From assembly GCA_029237695.1 (NCBI GenBank), contig CM055272.1:35536791-35600790 (forward strand): 64,000 nt of DNA, written 5' to 3'. Shown here one piece after another: positions 33,881 to 45,000 of this stretch. Under the pieces are notes generated by a model. That model worked only from the letters and a program-made list of their open reading frames with translations. It was not told the origin of the DNA and ran no database searches. The position numbers were made by a program, and so were the translations under genes. This stretch comes from Conchocele bisecta. Its lineage: Eukaryota > Mollusca > Bivalvia > Lucinida > Thyasiridae. Numbering within the stretch: the stretch's first letter is position 1; every line of letters starts with the position of its first letter.

Positions 33881-36800
33881 TTAAGTGTAAAGAAATAGCG
33901 CCCTCCTATTTAAAATAGCATCGCAGGTTTTGGCACATAAACGTATGATTTCATTGGATGTGAATATTAAAACAAATTTATCCTGATCTGACAACTGAGT
34001 AAAATTATTACATATTGCATTTGCCTTCATGATTAATTCCATTCGTAAATCATCATAGAGGTTACAGTGAAATAAACAGTGGTACTCATCCTCAACTTCA
34101 GTGTTGCAGAATGGACAGAGTCGGTCACTAATTGACAAGTTTTCATAACGACCTGTTTCGAGTCTTATAGCAGCAACACCACACCGAAATTTACAGAATG
34201 CAGATCTGTGTCTATGTGAAATAATCATTTGAGAGTAATACTCTGTACCGAAGTCATGTTTGATCAACTTGTATTTCCGCAATTTATTGCCACCAGCACC
34301 TCATCTACTGTTCAATCGATTTATGCATGTTTTCCATTCATTTATATATTCGATTAGCATGCATTCAGCTAATTTTCGGTTGGTGGAGTCGTTAGGTGCT
34401 AGTAAATGTGGCAGACCAAGTGCACTTAGCTTGTCACACACTCTAAACGCCCCGTTTTTACATCTGTGTCCAGCCTTTGACATACACCAACCAAACATTC
34501 GCTTATTGATCCTATCATCGCTCATGCATTTCATTCTAAATACAAATGTAGAAACTGACTTCCACTGTCTGACAAATGGTGGTACCCACCCTATTTCACC
34601 ACTTAGTGCCGCGGTCGGTGTATATCTACCTACGCCTAGATAGTATTTCATAGCTCTGTTATGTACTGTGTTTACACATGCGAATGACCTTTCACCCCAG
34701 ATTGCAGCACCATATGCCACAATCGGCCAAACTAGAGAGTCATATAGTTTTGGAATATACATCGAATAGCACGTTGCTATCAGCAAACATAGAGCCCTAC
34801 TGGCGGACTGTGCTACGATATGCGTCATTGCATTATAGTCAAGGTGTTCCGTTAAAGTGAGACCCAGATATACATATCGATCAGTCAATGGGAGTTGATC
34901 ATTGTTGCACGTAAAGGTATACATACTTCTTGGAGTGGCTCTGGTGCGCAAATGTACAATGTTACTCTTTGTTGGATTTACAAGCAACCTGTTTGATGTG
35001 CACCAATTTCCAAGCACTGATAGCATTTCTTGCAAGTCATTCTCATTTTCGGCAATAAGTACTACACCATCTGCATACAAAAGTATACTAACCTTCTCGG
35101 TACCAATATCAACACCTTTACCTAGAGCATTGATGTGGACGACAAGGTCATTTATGAACAAGTTAAATAATAAAGGCGATAGCGAACACCCCTGGCGAAG
35201 TCCTGTGCTTACATTAAACCAGTCTGTGTGTAGAGAGTTTATCCTTATACAAACGGTGACTGAAGAATACAAAGACCGTATTGCACTAAACATTTTACCG
35301 CCAATACCACAGTCAGTCAAACGCCGCCATAAAATGTCTCTGTCAACTGAGTCAAACGCCTTTTTAAACTCGACAAAGACACAGTATGTCGAGCGTTTTG
35401 CCTTAAGACGCCTTTCAATTATATTCGTGAGTGATGCAATATGGTCTGTTGTACTTCTTTTCTCTCTGAACCCGTTTTGTTCGTCGGCCTGCATATCATA
35501 TGCCTCTACCCACATACTGAGCCTGTCATTAAGTATGTAACAATACAATTTGTACATTGCTGGAGCTAATGTAATGCCACGATACGACATTGGATCTCTC
35601 GGATCTGTTGTACTTGATTTAGGTATTGGATTGATGCTTCCCTTTCCCCAGTCGGTGGGTATATTGCGAGTACTGAAACATACTTTGAAGAGAATATGCA
35701 GAAAGGACACAGCAGTTTCATTGGCCAATACCTCAGAGGATGTTTGGTCAATGCCACTGGACTTGCCTTTCTTCGCAGCAAGAACAGACTTCCGTACTTC
35801 TGTAATTGATATATTGTTGTTAAAACAAGGTTCAGCAGTGTCAACACCCTCTGCACTTGAGACGGGAATATCATTTGTCCCTGAGGTGTAGAGCTTGCAA
35901 AAGTCAAGTTTCCATTTACACAAAATATCAGCCTGATTAACAACAGTGTTTCCATCCTCTGTCACAACTTCCATTGGAATTGCTTTCTGCTTTGTATTCG
36001 CAATACCAATCTTTCCAATTCGACGCCAGAAATCATGTCCATTCGACTGAGCACCTTTTAATAGCTCTATTTGCACACTATACCAGTGTAGACGCTTTAT
36101 TCTTTGGATATTGCGGCTGAATTCTGTTCGAGCCCGCACATACTCCGCTTTAGCTACCAATGTATCAGCTCTATTTGAGGTACTAATCCACATACGCTCT
36201 TTACTACATGTAACATTCCACAAACTAGTGAGCTACGTTTCTTATTGGAGGTTACACTGATAGATATAATCCTGTGTGGCAACTTAAGATTCATTTCCTG
36301 TTTTATATGTTTACATAACTGATCATGTGCGAAATCCAACTCACTTTGTGTACCCATTCCACTTTCGAGCTGATACACGGTGTCATGTAAACTATCGAAG
36401 ACATCGTTACCACCAAGAAAGCCATCAGGTATGCTAGAAACATTATACTTCACGAAAGTACCATGCAACTCGCTATTATTTGGCTCTATCTGTATCGTCC
36501 GTGAGCAATCGTACAGCATAGATCATGTCCAAAATGAGTGGTCGGGAAGCGTTGCTGGACTAAGCCCAGTAGCATTGATAATGTCACTAACTCTCAACAC
36601 TTTAAAATTGTCAAAGTAGTTCAATGATTCGTGTTCTACTAGGCAGTAATCGACTACTGCTAGGCATTTAGTAGAAATACTGGTAAAATCATTTTTACAT
36701 GTCTTTCTACCATTAAGAATGCACATGTTACTGTTTATCAGGAAATCAATCAGGCTATACCCATGTCTGTTCGTAGTGTAATCTAACACATCTCTTTCAG

Positions 36801-36930
36801 GTAAATTGTCAACAACTTCTATAGAATCGCTTAAATTTCCGCATCTGCCATTCAAGTCCCCGCAAATCATCACATTTCTGTAAACAAAAACATGAACGTC
36901 CCCATTGGTTTTGTTACGAATAACCGCCAA
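33881..36930 (-). pseudogene. Degenerate 5'-truncated non-LTR retrotransposon ORF2 (endonuclease + reverse transcriptase)
   Basis: An apurinic-type endonuclease part is at 36930-36523 (ICGDLNGRCG; NDFTSISTKCLAVVDYCLV; LPDHS) and ends at an in-frame TGA (36523-36525). The frame continues to about 36225, where a frameshift leads into a 640-codon reverse transcriptase frame (36223-34301). RT landmarks are DEQNGFREKRSTTDH (residues ~247-261), CVFVEFKKAFDSVDRD (281-296), GLRQGCSLSPLLFNLFINDL (341-360) and LLYADGVVL (381-389). A second in-frame TGA (34301-34303) precedes the conserved C-terminal block KLRKYKLIKHDFGTEYY and a CPFC...HC zinc-knuckle-like motif, ending at 33881. Motif A has Glu285 where Asp is expected and motif C reads YADG for YADD. 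The copy therefore looks dead; the family is jockey/Rex/CR1-like. The start of the endonuclease is missing. Confidence 0.9.
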
Positions 36931-37374
36931 AGAAAAAAGATAAAAAAATAATAAAATTCCTTCCGCCTTTACTATGATCAGTAAGTGGAGACTGTGCGAT
37001 GTACATGGGTGTATGATACAAGTACAGATATATGTATTAGTGGTCGCGGCATGGTCTGAAATATATTTGCCTATTTGCCACGATTGTGGTGTTTCTGCAT
37101 TTATTATATTTAGTACATTAGTTTACCAATGTACGCCATCTTGCATTGTACGTATCTTATACCATAGTCATGTATGTATGCTCATGAGGCAGTTGCCTAG
37201 ATGCAATAAACTATTATATTTGATACCAATAATTCTCTTTTGATATCAATAAATGAAGTGTATTTATTGATTTTAGAAATCGAATTACTGAAGTCAATAA
37301 ATACCGTATGCATAGTAAAACCACTCCCATACAGATCTGGCGAAATTATGATTTCATATCGAGTATTATGCATT
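36931..37374. other. No recognised gene
   Basis: Sequence between the truncated retrotransposon and the next MITE; short frames only. Confidence 0.4.
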
Positions 37375-37802
37375 TTCCCGTGCGTATCTAATCGTCCTGT
37401 TGCCCATGCTAAAATAATTATATTTCCTAATTAAGAGATACTAATTCCTAATTAGGAGATATTATATCCTAATTAGGACTTAATATCTCCTAATTAGGAC
37501 ATACTATCAATGCCGATGCTAAAACATAATTTATCTCATATTTTAATTAGGAGATGATAACTCCTAATTAGGAGATACTAATTCATAATTAGAATATATT
37601 AAGTCCTAATTAGGAGACACTTACACCTAATTATGATATACAGCGTTCTAATTAAGATATACAAACTCCTAATTTGAAGATACTAACTCCTAATTAGGAG
37701 GTAGTATCTCCTAATTAGGACTTGGTATATCCTAATTAGGAGTATAGTAATTAGGAGAGATATATATTTTAGCATTGGCACTAGGACGCTTCCGTACGTG
37801 CA
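37375..37802. mobile_element. MITE filled with CTCCTAATTAGGAG palindromes
   Basis: The outer ends are inverted: the left, read on the minus strand, gives TTTTAGCATGGGCAACAGGA, and the right gives TTTTAGCATTGGCACTAGGA. The interior holds about a dozen ~20-bp units with the perfect dyad CTCCTAATTAGGAG or near variants. An internal TGCCGATGCTAAAA suggests a nested or duplicated end. A partial relative is at 28545-28690. Confidence 0.75.
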
Positions 37803-37984
37803 GGCACAGTGATGACTGTGACGGGACAAACGGTGTGCATGTCCTTCACTGGCAGTGTAGTCCCAAATCAGCAGATGGATGTTGTCTTATCAGGATCTAT
37901 ACTGTTCACACGTGCCCGTCGCACTTCGAATGAACATATTCGTCCTTATATTCCGGCTACACGGAAGCTATACCAGATCCGGAT

Positions 37985-38670
37985 CTAGACTGATGGCCAA
38001 GGCCATATATCAAGAAAAAATAAGGGTATGTTTTTTTTGCGGCTAGTGTAGATCCAGATCAGCCTGTGCATCCGCACAGTCTGATCAGGATATGCACTGT
38101 TCGCCTTTTCATCGAGAAAACACAGTCAATGCCTACAAAGCAATATAGATCGTTAGCCGGCTGCAGGAGCGTGGTATTTGAGCAAGAGTTACGCTGGTCA
38201 CAAATCCCATAAGCCCCATTATCCCAGTCAAATATCAGGTGAAATGTGGCTTATGGGATTTGCGGCCAGTGTAGATCCAGATAATCATGAACGTTCGCAC
38301 AGTCTGATCAGCATTTGCACTGTTCGCCTTTCGATCAATGAAACACCCGGCATGCTTATAACAAGCAATATAGATCATTATCAGGTTACATGAGTGTGCT
38401 ATTCAATAGCTATACTGGTCTCAAATCCCATAAGCCCCATTACCCCAGTCATATATCAGGGAAAATGGAGCTTATGGGTTTTGCAGCCAGTGTAAATCCA
38501 GATCAGCATCTACACTGTTCGGCTTTCCATCAATGCAACACCCGTTATGCTTATAACAAGCAATATATATCATTATCAGGTTATATTACATGAGTGTGTT
38601 ATTTGATCAATAGCCTTGCTTGCCACATATCCCATAAGCCCCATTAAGCCAGCCAAATATCAGGGACGTG
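37985..38670. repeat. Dispersed bivalve-type repeat in ~2.5 tandem copies
   Basis: CACAAATCCCATAAGCCCCA-type starts recur at about 38200, 38421 and 38624 (spacings ~221 and ~203). Each is followed by a GCTTATGGG(A/T)TTTG inversion, GTGTAGATCCAGAT, CAGTCTGATCAGCATTTGCA and CACCCGGCATGCTTATAACA. An earlier partial copy is at 38040-38110. Frames through it (GEMWLMGFAASVDPD) look protein-like but recur only because the repeat does. Confidence 0.8.
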
Positions 38671-39990
38671 CCTAGCCACAATTGGTAATAAGTATCGTTC
38701 TCTTAGTTACATATTAGAAGCTATACTGGCCACAAATGCCATCCATCCCAAATTTCGCCATATACAAGTAGCCAATTGCATCTAAATTGCAAAATATTGT
38801 AAGGCCACCTACACTCTGGTTGCAGCGCAGATAGGTTACAATCAATAACAAATAACAACAGTTCTAACACTCAACAAGTCATGTTTAATCACTTTACTAG
38901 TTCATCAGGTACCAGTGTTATACGGAGTGCACCCTCTAGGCTCTAGTTAGGCTTTACTAAACAATAGTATCAATACGTCAGGATTCCGATTAAATGCACT
39001 CTAAGAAACGTTATAGTAGAGTAGGTATTAGTGCAACAATAGACGATGGTTATTATATGGAGTAGCAGTGTGACGGGAAGCGATTCGTTGACAGTTCCAA
39101 CCAACAGTAAAAGTATGTTTACATTAGTGATGGCGTAGCAACGGTGTCGTAGCAGTAGACGAAAGGTACTTCGTATCAAACTCGTAAAGTACTACGTTCA
39201 CCGCAGTGGTAAATATAATTGTAGATAGTATGATATATATCTTATGTCCACAAAGCGTAATTAGTTATGAAATAATTGGAGATGTCGAGTTTTGGTTCTG
39301 TCGAGTAATGGTCCTACATTAGGAGAGCGGTGGAATTGCTTGGCTTGACTGCCAATCGCCCTTGCATTTATAACATTCTGCGCAAGATGCGGCCAGTCGC
39401 ACAGATGCGATCACCAATCAGATTGTCGGTCGCATTTGCGACTAACCAATCTGATTTGCTGAAATCTCCTGTGCGGCTGCTCGTCCGCCATCTTGGAAAA
39501 CTTTATGAACACAAATGACATAAAACATGGAATGTACACTAAACAAGGAAGTGACTCTATGCAGTCAGACTATAATGTGAATCCCAGTGAACGGTGGAAT
39601 AAATTCACACCAAGACAGGTATCGAACAGTGTGTAGGTCATGGTAGTCGCAGCGAAAAATGGCGTCAGTCGCATCTATCTTCGCGGTTCCCAAACTTGAG
39701 GGTCGACATGTAATTTCACTTGGATGCAATAATACAACGGTGAATGGAAACCGGAATTTATCATAATTGGATTACCCAATGAATTATCTCGGTATCGACA
39801 TATCGGACAACTTATAAAAAGGTAGTAACATGGTTGTGGTGGACAGTCTCTCAAGTCACGTGATCTCAGAATGGGAGACGACAATTTCATTTCGAACTGC
39901 GGAAACCCATGACACTGAGATCACCTGATCAGAGATAGAGCTCATCCCAGCCCGGTCACGGCAGTTTATCACCACTGGTAACTGGGCTTA
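38671..39990. other. No recognised gene; one small inverted repeat
   Basis: 39394-39470 contains inverted CCAATCAGATT-type and GTCGCA/TGCGAC motifs; nothing else was recognised. Confidence 0.35.
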
Positions 39991-39991
39991 C

Positions 39992-40211
39992 AGTATACTT
40001 ATCTAGCAAAGAATACTTTGAGAGAGTAATCATTTATTGTTCCTGAAATGCGTTATGTCATATAGAACCGACGACTGCAGAATTATTATACTGAATTTAT
40101 TACATTATCACAGCCAAAATGGCTGTGATAATGTAATAAATTCAGTATAATAAAAATAAATAAAATTATCCTTAAATTGAAAGTTTCTCCCTCAAAGTAT
40201 GCTAGATAAGT
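39992..40211. mobile_element. Foldback MITE (AGTATACTTATCTAGCAAA) with a 69-bp palindrome, copy 1
   Basis: The ends AGTATACTTATCTAGCAAAG and CAAAGTATGCTAGATAAGT are inverted. The centre (40084-40152) is a perfect palindrome of TATTATACTGAATTTATTAC, ATTATCACAGCCA and complement. Copy 2 is at 58389-58640. Confidence 0.85.
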
Positions 40212-40277
40212 GATGACATCGGCTACAGGAGCTTGATATGTGTCGCTTTGACTGGTAGTCGAGTTGCCAGATTGAGG

Positions 40278-40580
40278 ACCATGTTATTGTGAGAAGTGTA
40301 TTGTTTTTTCATGGTTTCATACTCACATGGGTCTATGGAAAAAATTTAGCTTGGTTGTCCAAGCGACAACTTTGGGGAACTCCCATAATTTGCATAAATC
40401 CAAGATGGCCGCCGCGGACGAGGGTGAAATATAACTTTTTGACTAGTCAACTTAGAATCACATGTGATACCTCTTTTCTATATAATTTTGACCCGAGGAA
40501 TCCATTTCTGTCGTCAGTTCTGTAATTTGGTGTACCATGTAAGGTCAGAGGTCAAGTTCAAGGTCATTTTCAGTCAAAAA
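40278..40580 (+). repeat. Left long terminal inverted repeat
   Basis: Starts ACCATGTTATTGTGAGAAGT. It includes CCAAGATGGCCGCCGCGGAC (YY1-like core) and ends near AAGGTCAGAGGTCAAGTTCA plus AGGTCA (tandem nuclear-receptor half-sites). Confidence 0.85.
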
Positions 40581-41305
40581 ATAGTAAAATTATGATTAAT
40601 GCCCTAATGAACCAATTATAATGACTTTGAGTGTCCATCTCCTGATTTGCCATTGCTCTTTATCAATTAATTGACATTTACTAGCGATTCAGGGTCAATG
40701 TCCTGCTGTAGGGGTCAAGGTCACGTTAATTTGGACCATGATAAGGTGCACCAAATCATTAAAATGCCATATATCCGATAATAATTAACCGATTTTGAAG
40801 GACTTTGAGTCTATTTCATACTTTTTCATGATGCCGAGTTGACTGACAAGTGTTTCAGTATGACTGGCTGATATATTGATTGATTGATATATTGATTGAC
40901 TGGATGAATGGAAAGTTACGTCCGTATAACAACCAGTGTGTCGTACACCTTCATGTGGGATTCGCCAAATCAGCACTGCATCAGCCCTGACTTTCGATAG
41001 CATGCCCAGAGGCCATGTGCCGTTATAACACCATATCACTTAGCCACATTCCGTATAAGGGGTATAAACTGATTCAATTATCACGGACACAAAACCATAA
41101 GGGCCGAACCAGGTGAAATTTAATTTCCGAAAGGATGAACAAGCACTGCAGGCGATCCACCCCACACCACTGGGGGTGACGGCAAAACTAACAATAGCCT
41201 TATGGTCGTACTGTTACGGATAATTACTAAAGTCAAGCATCCATAAAGCACAAGTAGAGTTTAGCATAGTAGCCCTTATCATTAACGTTATGTTATATTA
41301 ACAAA

Positions 41306-43207
41306 TCAAGCATTGCGCAATCCTATATATTCATCATAAGAATCAAATGAACTGGTATTGTCAACTTCCTCGTCTACTTCCAGTCTCCCATCATCCACCT
41401 CGATTTCATCCTCCGCTACTAGTCTCCTGAATGGGTTAAAGCATCCGTCACTGCATGTACACGCGCAGTACACAGTGCATGAGATCTTGCCATGGTGACA
41501 GCTGCAACTTCCTGTACTGCATGCCTTCCCCTCCGCCTTGCAGCCGCACCGCACTACATCCATGAGATCCTTGGGTCCTGGTGGCTGGTCAGAGATTGCT
41601 GGTGCTGGGATGTCGTCTTTAATGTCCCACCCATACTTCGTGATGTCAAGTTCAGGTGGAGCCTGCTGGTCAGCCGATTTAGCAAGTATTGTCTGTAGAT
41701 GGGCGCGCAAAATGTGGAGGAAGAGATTGTCCTCAGTTGGTGGGAGCGACATGAGTTTGAGCAGCTTTCCAGATTTCCCTGTGTACAGACGGTACCTCGC
41801 CTCACTCATTGTGGTTTCCTGTCGCTGCCCATAAAGAGCACCGAAGAATGCCTGGCCAGCTTCCATCAGCTGCGCATTGGTTGCATCAAGCTCCCCTAAG
41901 GCTGAGTACAGACCAGGGAAGTCTCCAGCTCGCAGCGTCTTCAAGGCCGACACTTTCCCCTTGCCGTACAGGTATGATGTGGTATCTGAGCCAGTAAGGT
42001 AATGCATTCCCAGGATCTGTAGGCACTTTGGGCCGAGTTGGGCACAGGTGGCATTGATATCCCATACAGTTCCATTCCATAGCTCCATCTGCACTGTGGC
42101 CTGGATATTGTGTGCATACACAAAGTAGACGAGCAGCACGAATACATCAGTGTCATCTGAGAGGATACGGATCACTCGCGCGTCGGACTCGGCAGCCATG
42201 AGTAGAAACGAGATGATCGTAATGTCCGCTTCATCATGAGCGAACACACCATCGGTATGGCTCTCCAATGTGACGCCTTCGCCGAAGCTGAACTTACTTA
42301 GCACTTTCGATAGTTGCAACTTGTTGTGCTTATTCCTCATGATGGTATCTCGACTGGGCAGCGGTGTGTTGATGGTGAGGTCGTAGCAGATGGAACCGAG
42401 GCCAGCACGTCGCATCCGCTCATGGTCCTTCGCAGAAACGTCGTGGTATTTGTCGAAGACTAAGACCTTATCGCCAGTTAGAGAGGACAATCTGGTCTTG
42501 ATGGACTCCACGAGGACGGACGCGTCTCCTCTGAATGGCCAAACGATGTGGTAGAGGAGTTGGCTCACATCGACAATGGTGACGTCAGCTGGTGGTGGTT
42601 GTAGTGTCGGCACGCAGAGTTTGTGGGCCAGTGGTGCTTTGCTGCCTTTCCTTAGGCGACCATATTCGTCAATAAGGGATGGGGGTACCGGGCACAGCTC
42701 GTACTGGAAGATGGGTGCTAGCTCTATCTGCCGTTGCTGTCCGACGGTTAACAGTCTGAGGAAGATAGTCTCTAGGTCGTAGATTGTCTTATCCCCCACT
42801 TTCACACCTTTTTTCATGTGCTCCATAGTCTTGATGGGGCTAGAGATGGTTGCATGGAATCCGTTGGGGAGAGATGCCCTGAACTCTGCAGACATTCTCT
42901 CGCCTATGTCGACCGATAGCGTAACATTCACCTCGGCTTCAAGAGGAGCAAATCCACCGTTGGCGATGTTGTAGAGGTGTGGCGACTTATTCTCCAGCGG
43001 ATGAGACATTTTGGACAGCTCGATCGCGATTCGACGTCGGTCATCTGCATCCATCTCTCTCCTCTTCTTCCCCTCCTCCTTGTGACATGGTCCACTTTTT
43101 GTATTACTAGCTTCGCTCTCCTTGACTGGGGGATCAGGATAGACGTGTTCCATGGTGTCTGAGATGTAGGCGGTGACAGGAAACGAGTCAATCCACTCTG
43201 CGACCAT
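41306..43207 (-). CDS. FEN1/XPG-like (PIN-fold) nuclease with C-terminal tesmin/TSO1 CXC cluster, 633 aa
   Basis: Intact frame. I chose the ATG at 43207 because it follows a good acceptor (TTTGTGTCAG|AGATGG); seven more codons upstream are open but fall inside the intron. The fold is suggested by ordered acidic motifs as in flap endonucleases: VTIVDVSQ (D213), VLVFDKYHD (D252), HDEADITIISFLL (E326, D328), RILSDDTDVFVLL (D351, D352, D354) and LTGSDTTSYLYGKGK (D408, then a GKGK-x-SAL stretch like the FEN1 GIGPK-x-AL helix-turn). The C-terminus (554-589) has CGCKAEGKAC, SCSCHHGKISC, YCACTCSDGC, a CXC zinc-binding cluster, followed by an acidic tail. The N-terminus is charged (KKRREMDADDRRR). It is the only gene between ~300-bp inverted repeats. 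Nuclease activity, DNA binding and any role in mobility are inference from family resemblance. Confidence 0.75.
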   Translation of the reverse strand: MVAEWIDSFPVTAYISDTMEHVYPDPPVKESEASNTKSGPCHKEEGKKRREMDADDRRRIAIELSKMSHPLENKSPHLYNIANGGFAPLEAEVNVTLSVDIGERMSAEFRASLPNGFHATISSPIKTMEHMKKGVKVGDKTIYDLETIFLRLLTVGQQRQIELAPIFQYELCPVPPSLIDEYGRLRKGSKAPLAHKLCVPTLQPPPADVTIVDVSQLLYHIVWPFRGDASVLVESIKTRLSSLTGDKVLVFDKYHDVSAKDHERMRRAGLGSICYDLTINTPLPSRDTIMRNKHNKLQLSKVLSKFSFGEGVTLESHTDGVFAHDEADITIISFLLMAAESDARVIRILSDDTDVFVLLVYFVYAHNIQATVQMELWNGTVWDINATCAQLGPKCLQILGMHYLTGSDTTSYLYGKGKVSALKTLRAGDFPGLYSALGELDATNAQLMEAGQAFFGALYGQRQETTMSEARYRLYTGKSGKLLKLMSLPPTEDNLFLHILRAHLQTILAKSADQQAPPELDITKYGWDIKDDIPAPAISDQPPGPKDLMDVVRCGCKAEGKACSTGSCSCHHGKISCTVYCACTCSDGCFNPFRRLVAEDEIEVDDGRLEVDEEVDNTSSFDSYDEYIGLRNA

Positions 43208-43330
43208 CTCTGACACAAACAAACACAAATATTTACATTAATATATGAACAAGGGACCAGCATTGAGAACTAGATTTGCGATATTCTGGACATACTTATG
43301 TTGTATCATGTTATGATAAGTTCTACTTAC

Positions 43331-43456
43331 CGCTAGAACGTGGAGAACTTCAAGATCATCCTTGTTTTTTTCAAGTTTGGTGTTCGAAAAAACTTTTGTT
43401 GTTGTTGTTGTTGTATTCCGAGTTTCCGCCGCTGACTTTTCGGCGCACCCCTTCAA
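43331..43456 (-). other. Probable 5' untranslated exon and first intron of the FEN1-like gene
   Basis: A donor TCTAGCG|GTAAGTAG (exon end 43331, intron 43330-43210) faces the acceptor before 43209, giving a 121-bp intron. The upstream open frame (KGCAEKSAAETRN..., ending LEVLHVLA) is phase 0 while the acceptor frame needs phase 1. It would not join in frame, so I treat this exon as untranslated; its 5' limit is not known. A (GTT)5-like tract lies at 43398-43412. Confidence 0.45.
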
Positions 43457-43789
43457 GCCACAAGGCAGGAAGGGTGGTTACACGGATCGCCCCCGCAGAA
43501 ACTGCGCCCGGTAATAGGAGTGATACACACACATCATAAGCGCATCAATGAGGCTGAATATTGGTGAAAATAGGCGAATTTCGAACATTTTCAGCTAAAA
43601 ATGACCTTGAAATATGCCATTTTCAATGTTTTGAGGGATTTTGGGGTCCAACTGACCTCGACCTTCACCCCAAGTGTATGACATTCACCTCCAATCGCTC
43701 TGAAAAGTGCACTACGTTACACAGAACCATGGAAAACTTTACAATACACTTAAAGATCATGAAACTCGGATTATTATGATGTTGTTTTA

Positions 43790-44096
43790 CCATTTGTAGG
43801 CCGAAATGACCTTGAACTTGACCTTTGACCCATAATATGACCATGAATCACAAAATTGACGTCAGGAAACGATTCCTCAGGTCAAAATGATATAGAAAAG
43901 AGGTATCACTTGTGATTTCTATGTTGACTACTTAAAAAGTTAGATTTTCCCCTCGTCCGTGGCGGCCATCTTGGATTTATGCAAATTATGGGAGTTCCCC
44001 AAAGTTGTCGCTTGGACAACCAAGCTAAATTTTTTCTATAGACCCATGTGAGTATGAAACCATGAAAAAACAATACACTTCTCACGACAACAAGGT
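43790..44096 (-). repeat. Right long terminal inverted repeat
   Basis: Read on the minus strand it starts ACCTTGTTGTCGTGAGAAGT and carries CCAAGATGGCCGCCACGGAC and GGGTCAAAGGTCAAGTTCAA plus GGTCA at the inner end. Confidence 0.85.
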
Positions 44097-44109
44097 GGCA
44101 TATAGAACA

Positions 44110-44320
44110 TATAAGGGTGGCAACTGGACTATGGGGAAGTTGGGATTATGGGATTTGTGACCCATGTAGCTCCTGGCCAAATAGCACACTCATGTAGCAT
44201 GATACAGAAATATGGAGGGTTTTTCCTTGATGGAATTGCAAGCAGAGCAGATCCTGATCAGACTGATCTGAATCTACACTGGTCGCAAAACCAACACGCC
44301 CCATTTATCTAGTCACAATC
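44110..44320. repeat. Dispersed bivalve-type repeat copy
   Basis: GGGATTATGGGATTTGTGAC, AGATCCTGATCAGACTGATC and CTACACTGGTCGCAAAACCA in the family order, just outside the FEN1-like element. Confidence 0.65.
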
Positions 44321-44334
44321 ATATATGACGAAAT

Positions 44335-44703
44335 AGTCGGTGTCAGAAAGTGAAAACATATGCATTTACCGAAACTTTCGCTATAGTCTTATATTTTGTG
44401 TTCGTTTTCATAATGCTGTGGCGGCCATTTTGAAATTTAAAATGGCACACATATCTGTTAATTGAATCACTATTTCATTTTTTAGATATATCACATAAAT
44501 AATTTGTCTAAATTATGGTCGAAAATGGGCTTATTATCTTGATAAAAATAGTACATGTGTTTTGAATGGCGGCCATTATAAAATTCAAGATGGCCACCAC
44601 ACATGTGACCGAAACAAAATTGTACCAATTTGTTTTTGTACTATGTCACATTTCCGAAAACTATAGCAAACATTTCAGCAGGTACACATTTTGACACCGA
44701 CTA
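44335..44703. mobile_element. MITE with AGTCGGTGTCA ends
   Basis: AGTCGGTGTCAGAAAGTG at the left is inverted at the right (CATTTTGACACCGACT). Inner inverted motifs ACCGAAACTTTCGCTATAGT / ACTATAGCAAACATTT also pair. It contains three CAAGATGGC/GGCGGCCATT-type motifs. Confidence 0.65.
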
Positions 44704-45000
44704 AAAGCCCACTTGTTCATTCATTGATCCTGAGCTAACACTGTCGAGCAAAGTCATTAGTCCGATTTCACGGTGTGCGATATTTTACGAAACTGCGACA
44801 TTTTTTGTAAATTTTCATAGCAATTTTGGAATTTCTATTCCGCATTTGCTTGGAACATTTTCACAAGTGTCGAAGTTATTTATAGAAACTATTTTTAATG
44901 CGATATCGCACATATTCTAATGCGTAAAATGACATGGCTTTTCAAAGATAAGCCCAATGTTCCAATTAGGACTGGGCATAGCCACAATGTGATAAACTGC

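Larger units (their letters stand above)
40278..44096. mobile_element. 3.8 kb element: ~300-bp TIRs around a single FEN1-like/CXC gene
   Basis: The left (40278-40580) and right (43790-44096) ends are long inverted repeats. The outermost ~130 bp differ at only a handful of positions; the inner ~170 bp are roughly 80-85% similar by eye. One intact gene (41306-43207, minus) occupies the middle. The outer flanks AGTTGCCA (40263; inverted at 44127) hint that the repeat may once have extended further with an indel. No clear target duplication was found. It is probably a DNA transposon-like unit; a non-mobile inverted duplication around a gene is the alternative. Confidence 0.65.

Noticed and set aside
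34902..35540. 212-codon plus-strand frame
   Set aside because: Shadow of the reverse-transcriptase frame on the other strand, which carries clear RT motifs.
43238..43456. Upstream frame KGCAEKSAAETRN...LEVLHVLA as coding start of the FEN1-like protein
   Set aside because: The donor leaves phase 0 while the acceptor frame needs phase 1; joining would shift the frame, so translation from the ATG at 43207 is preferred.
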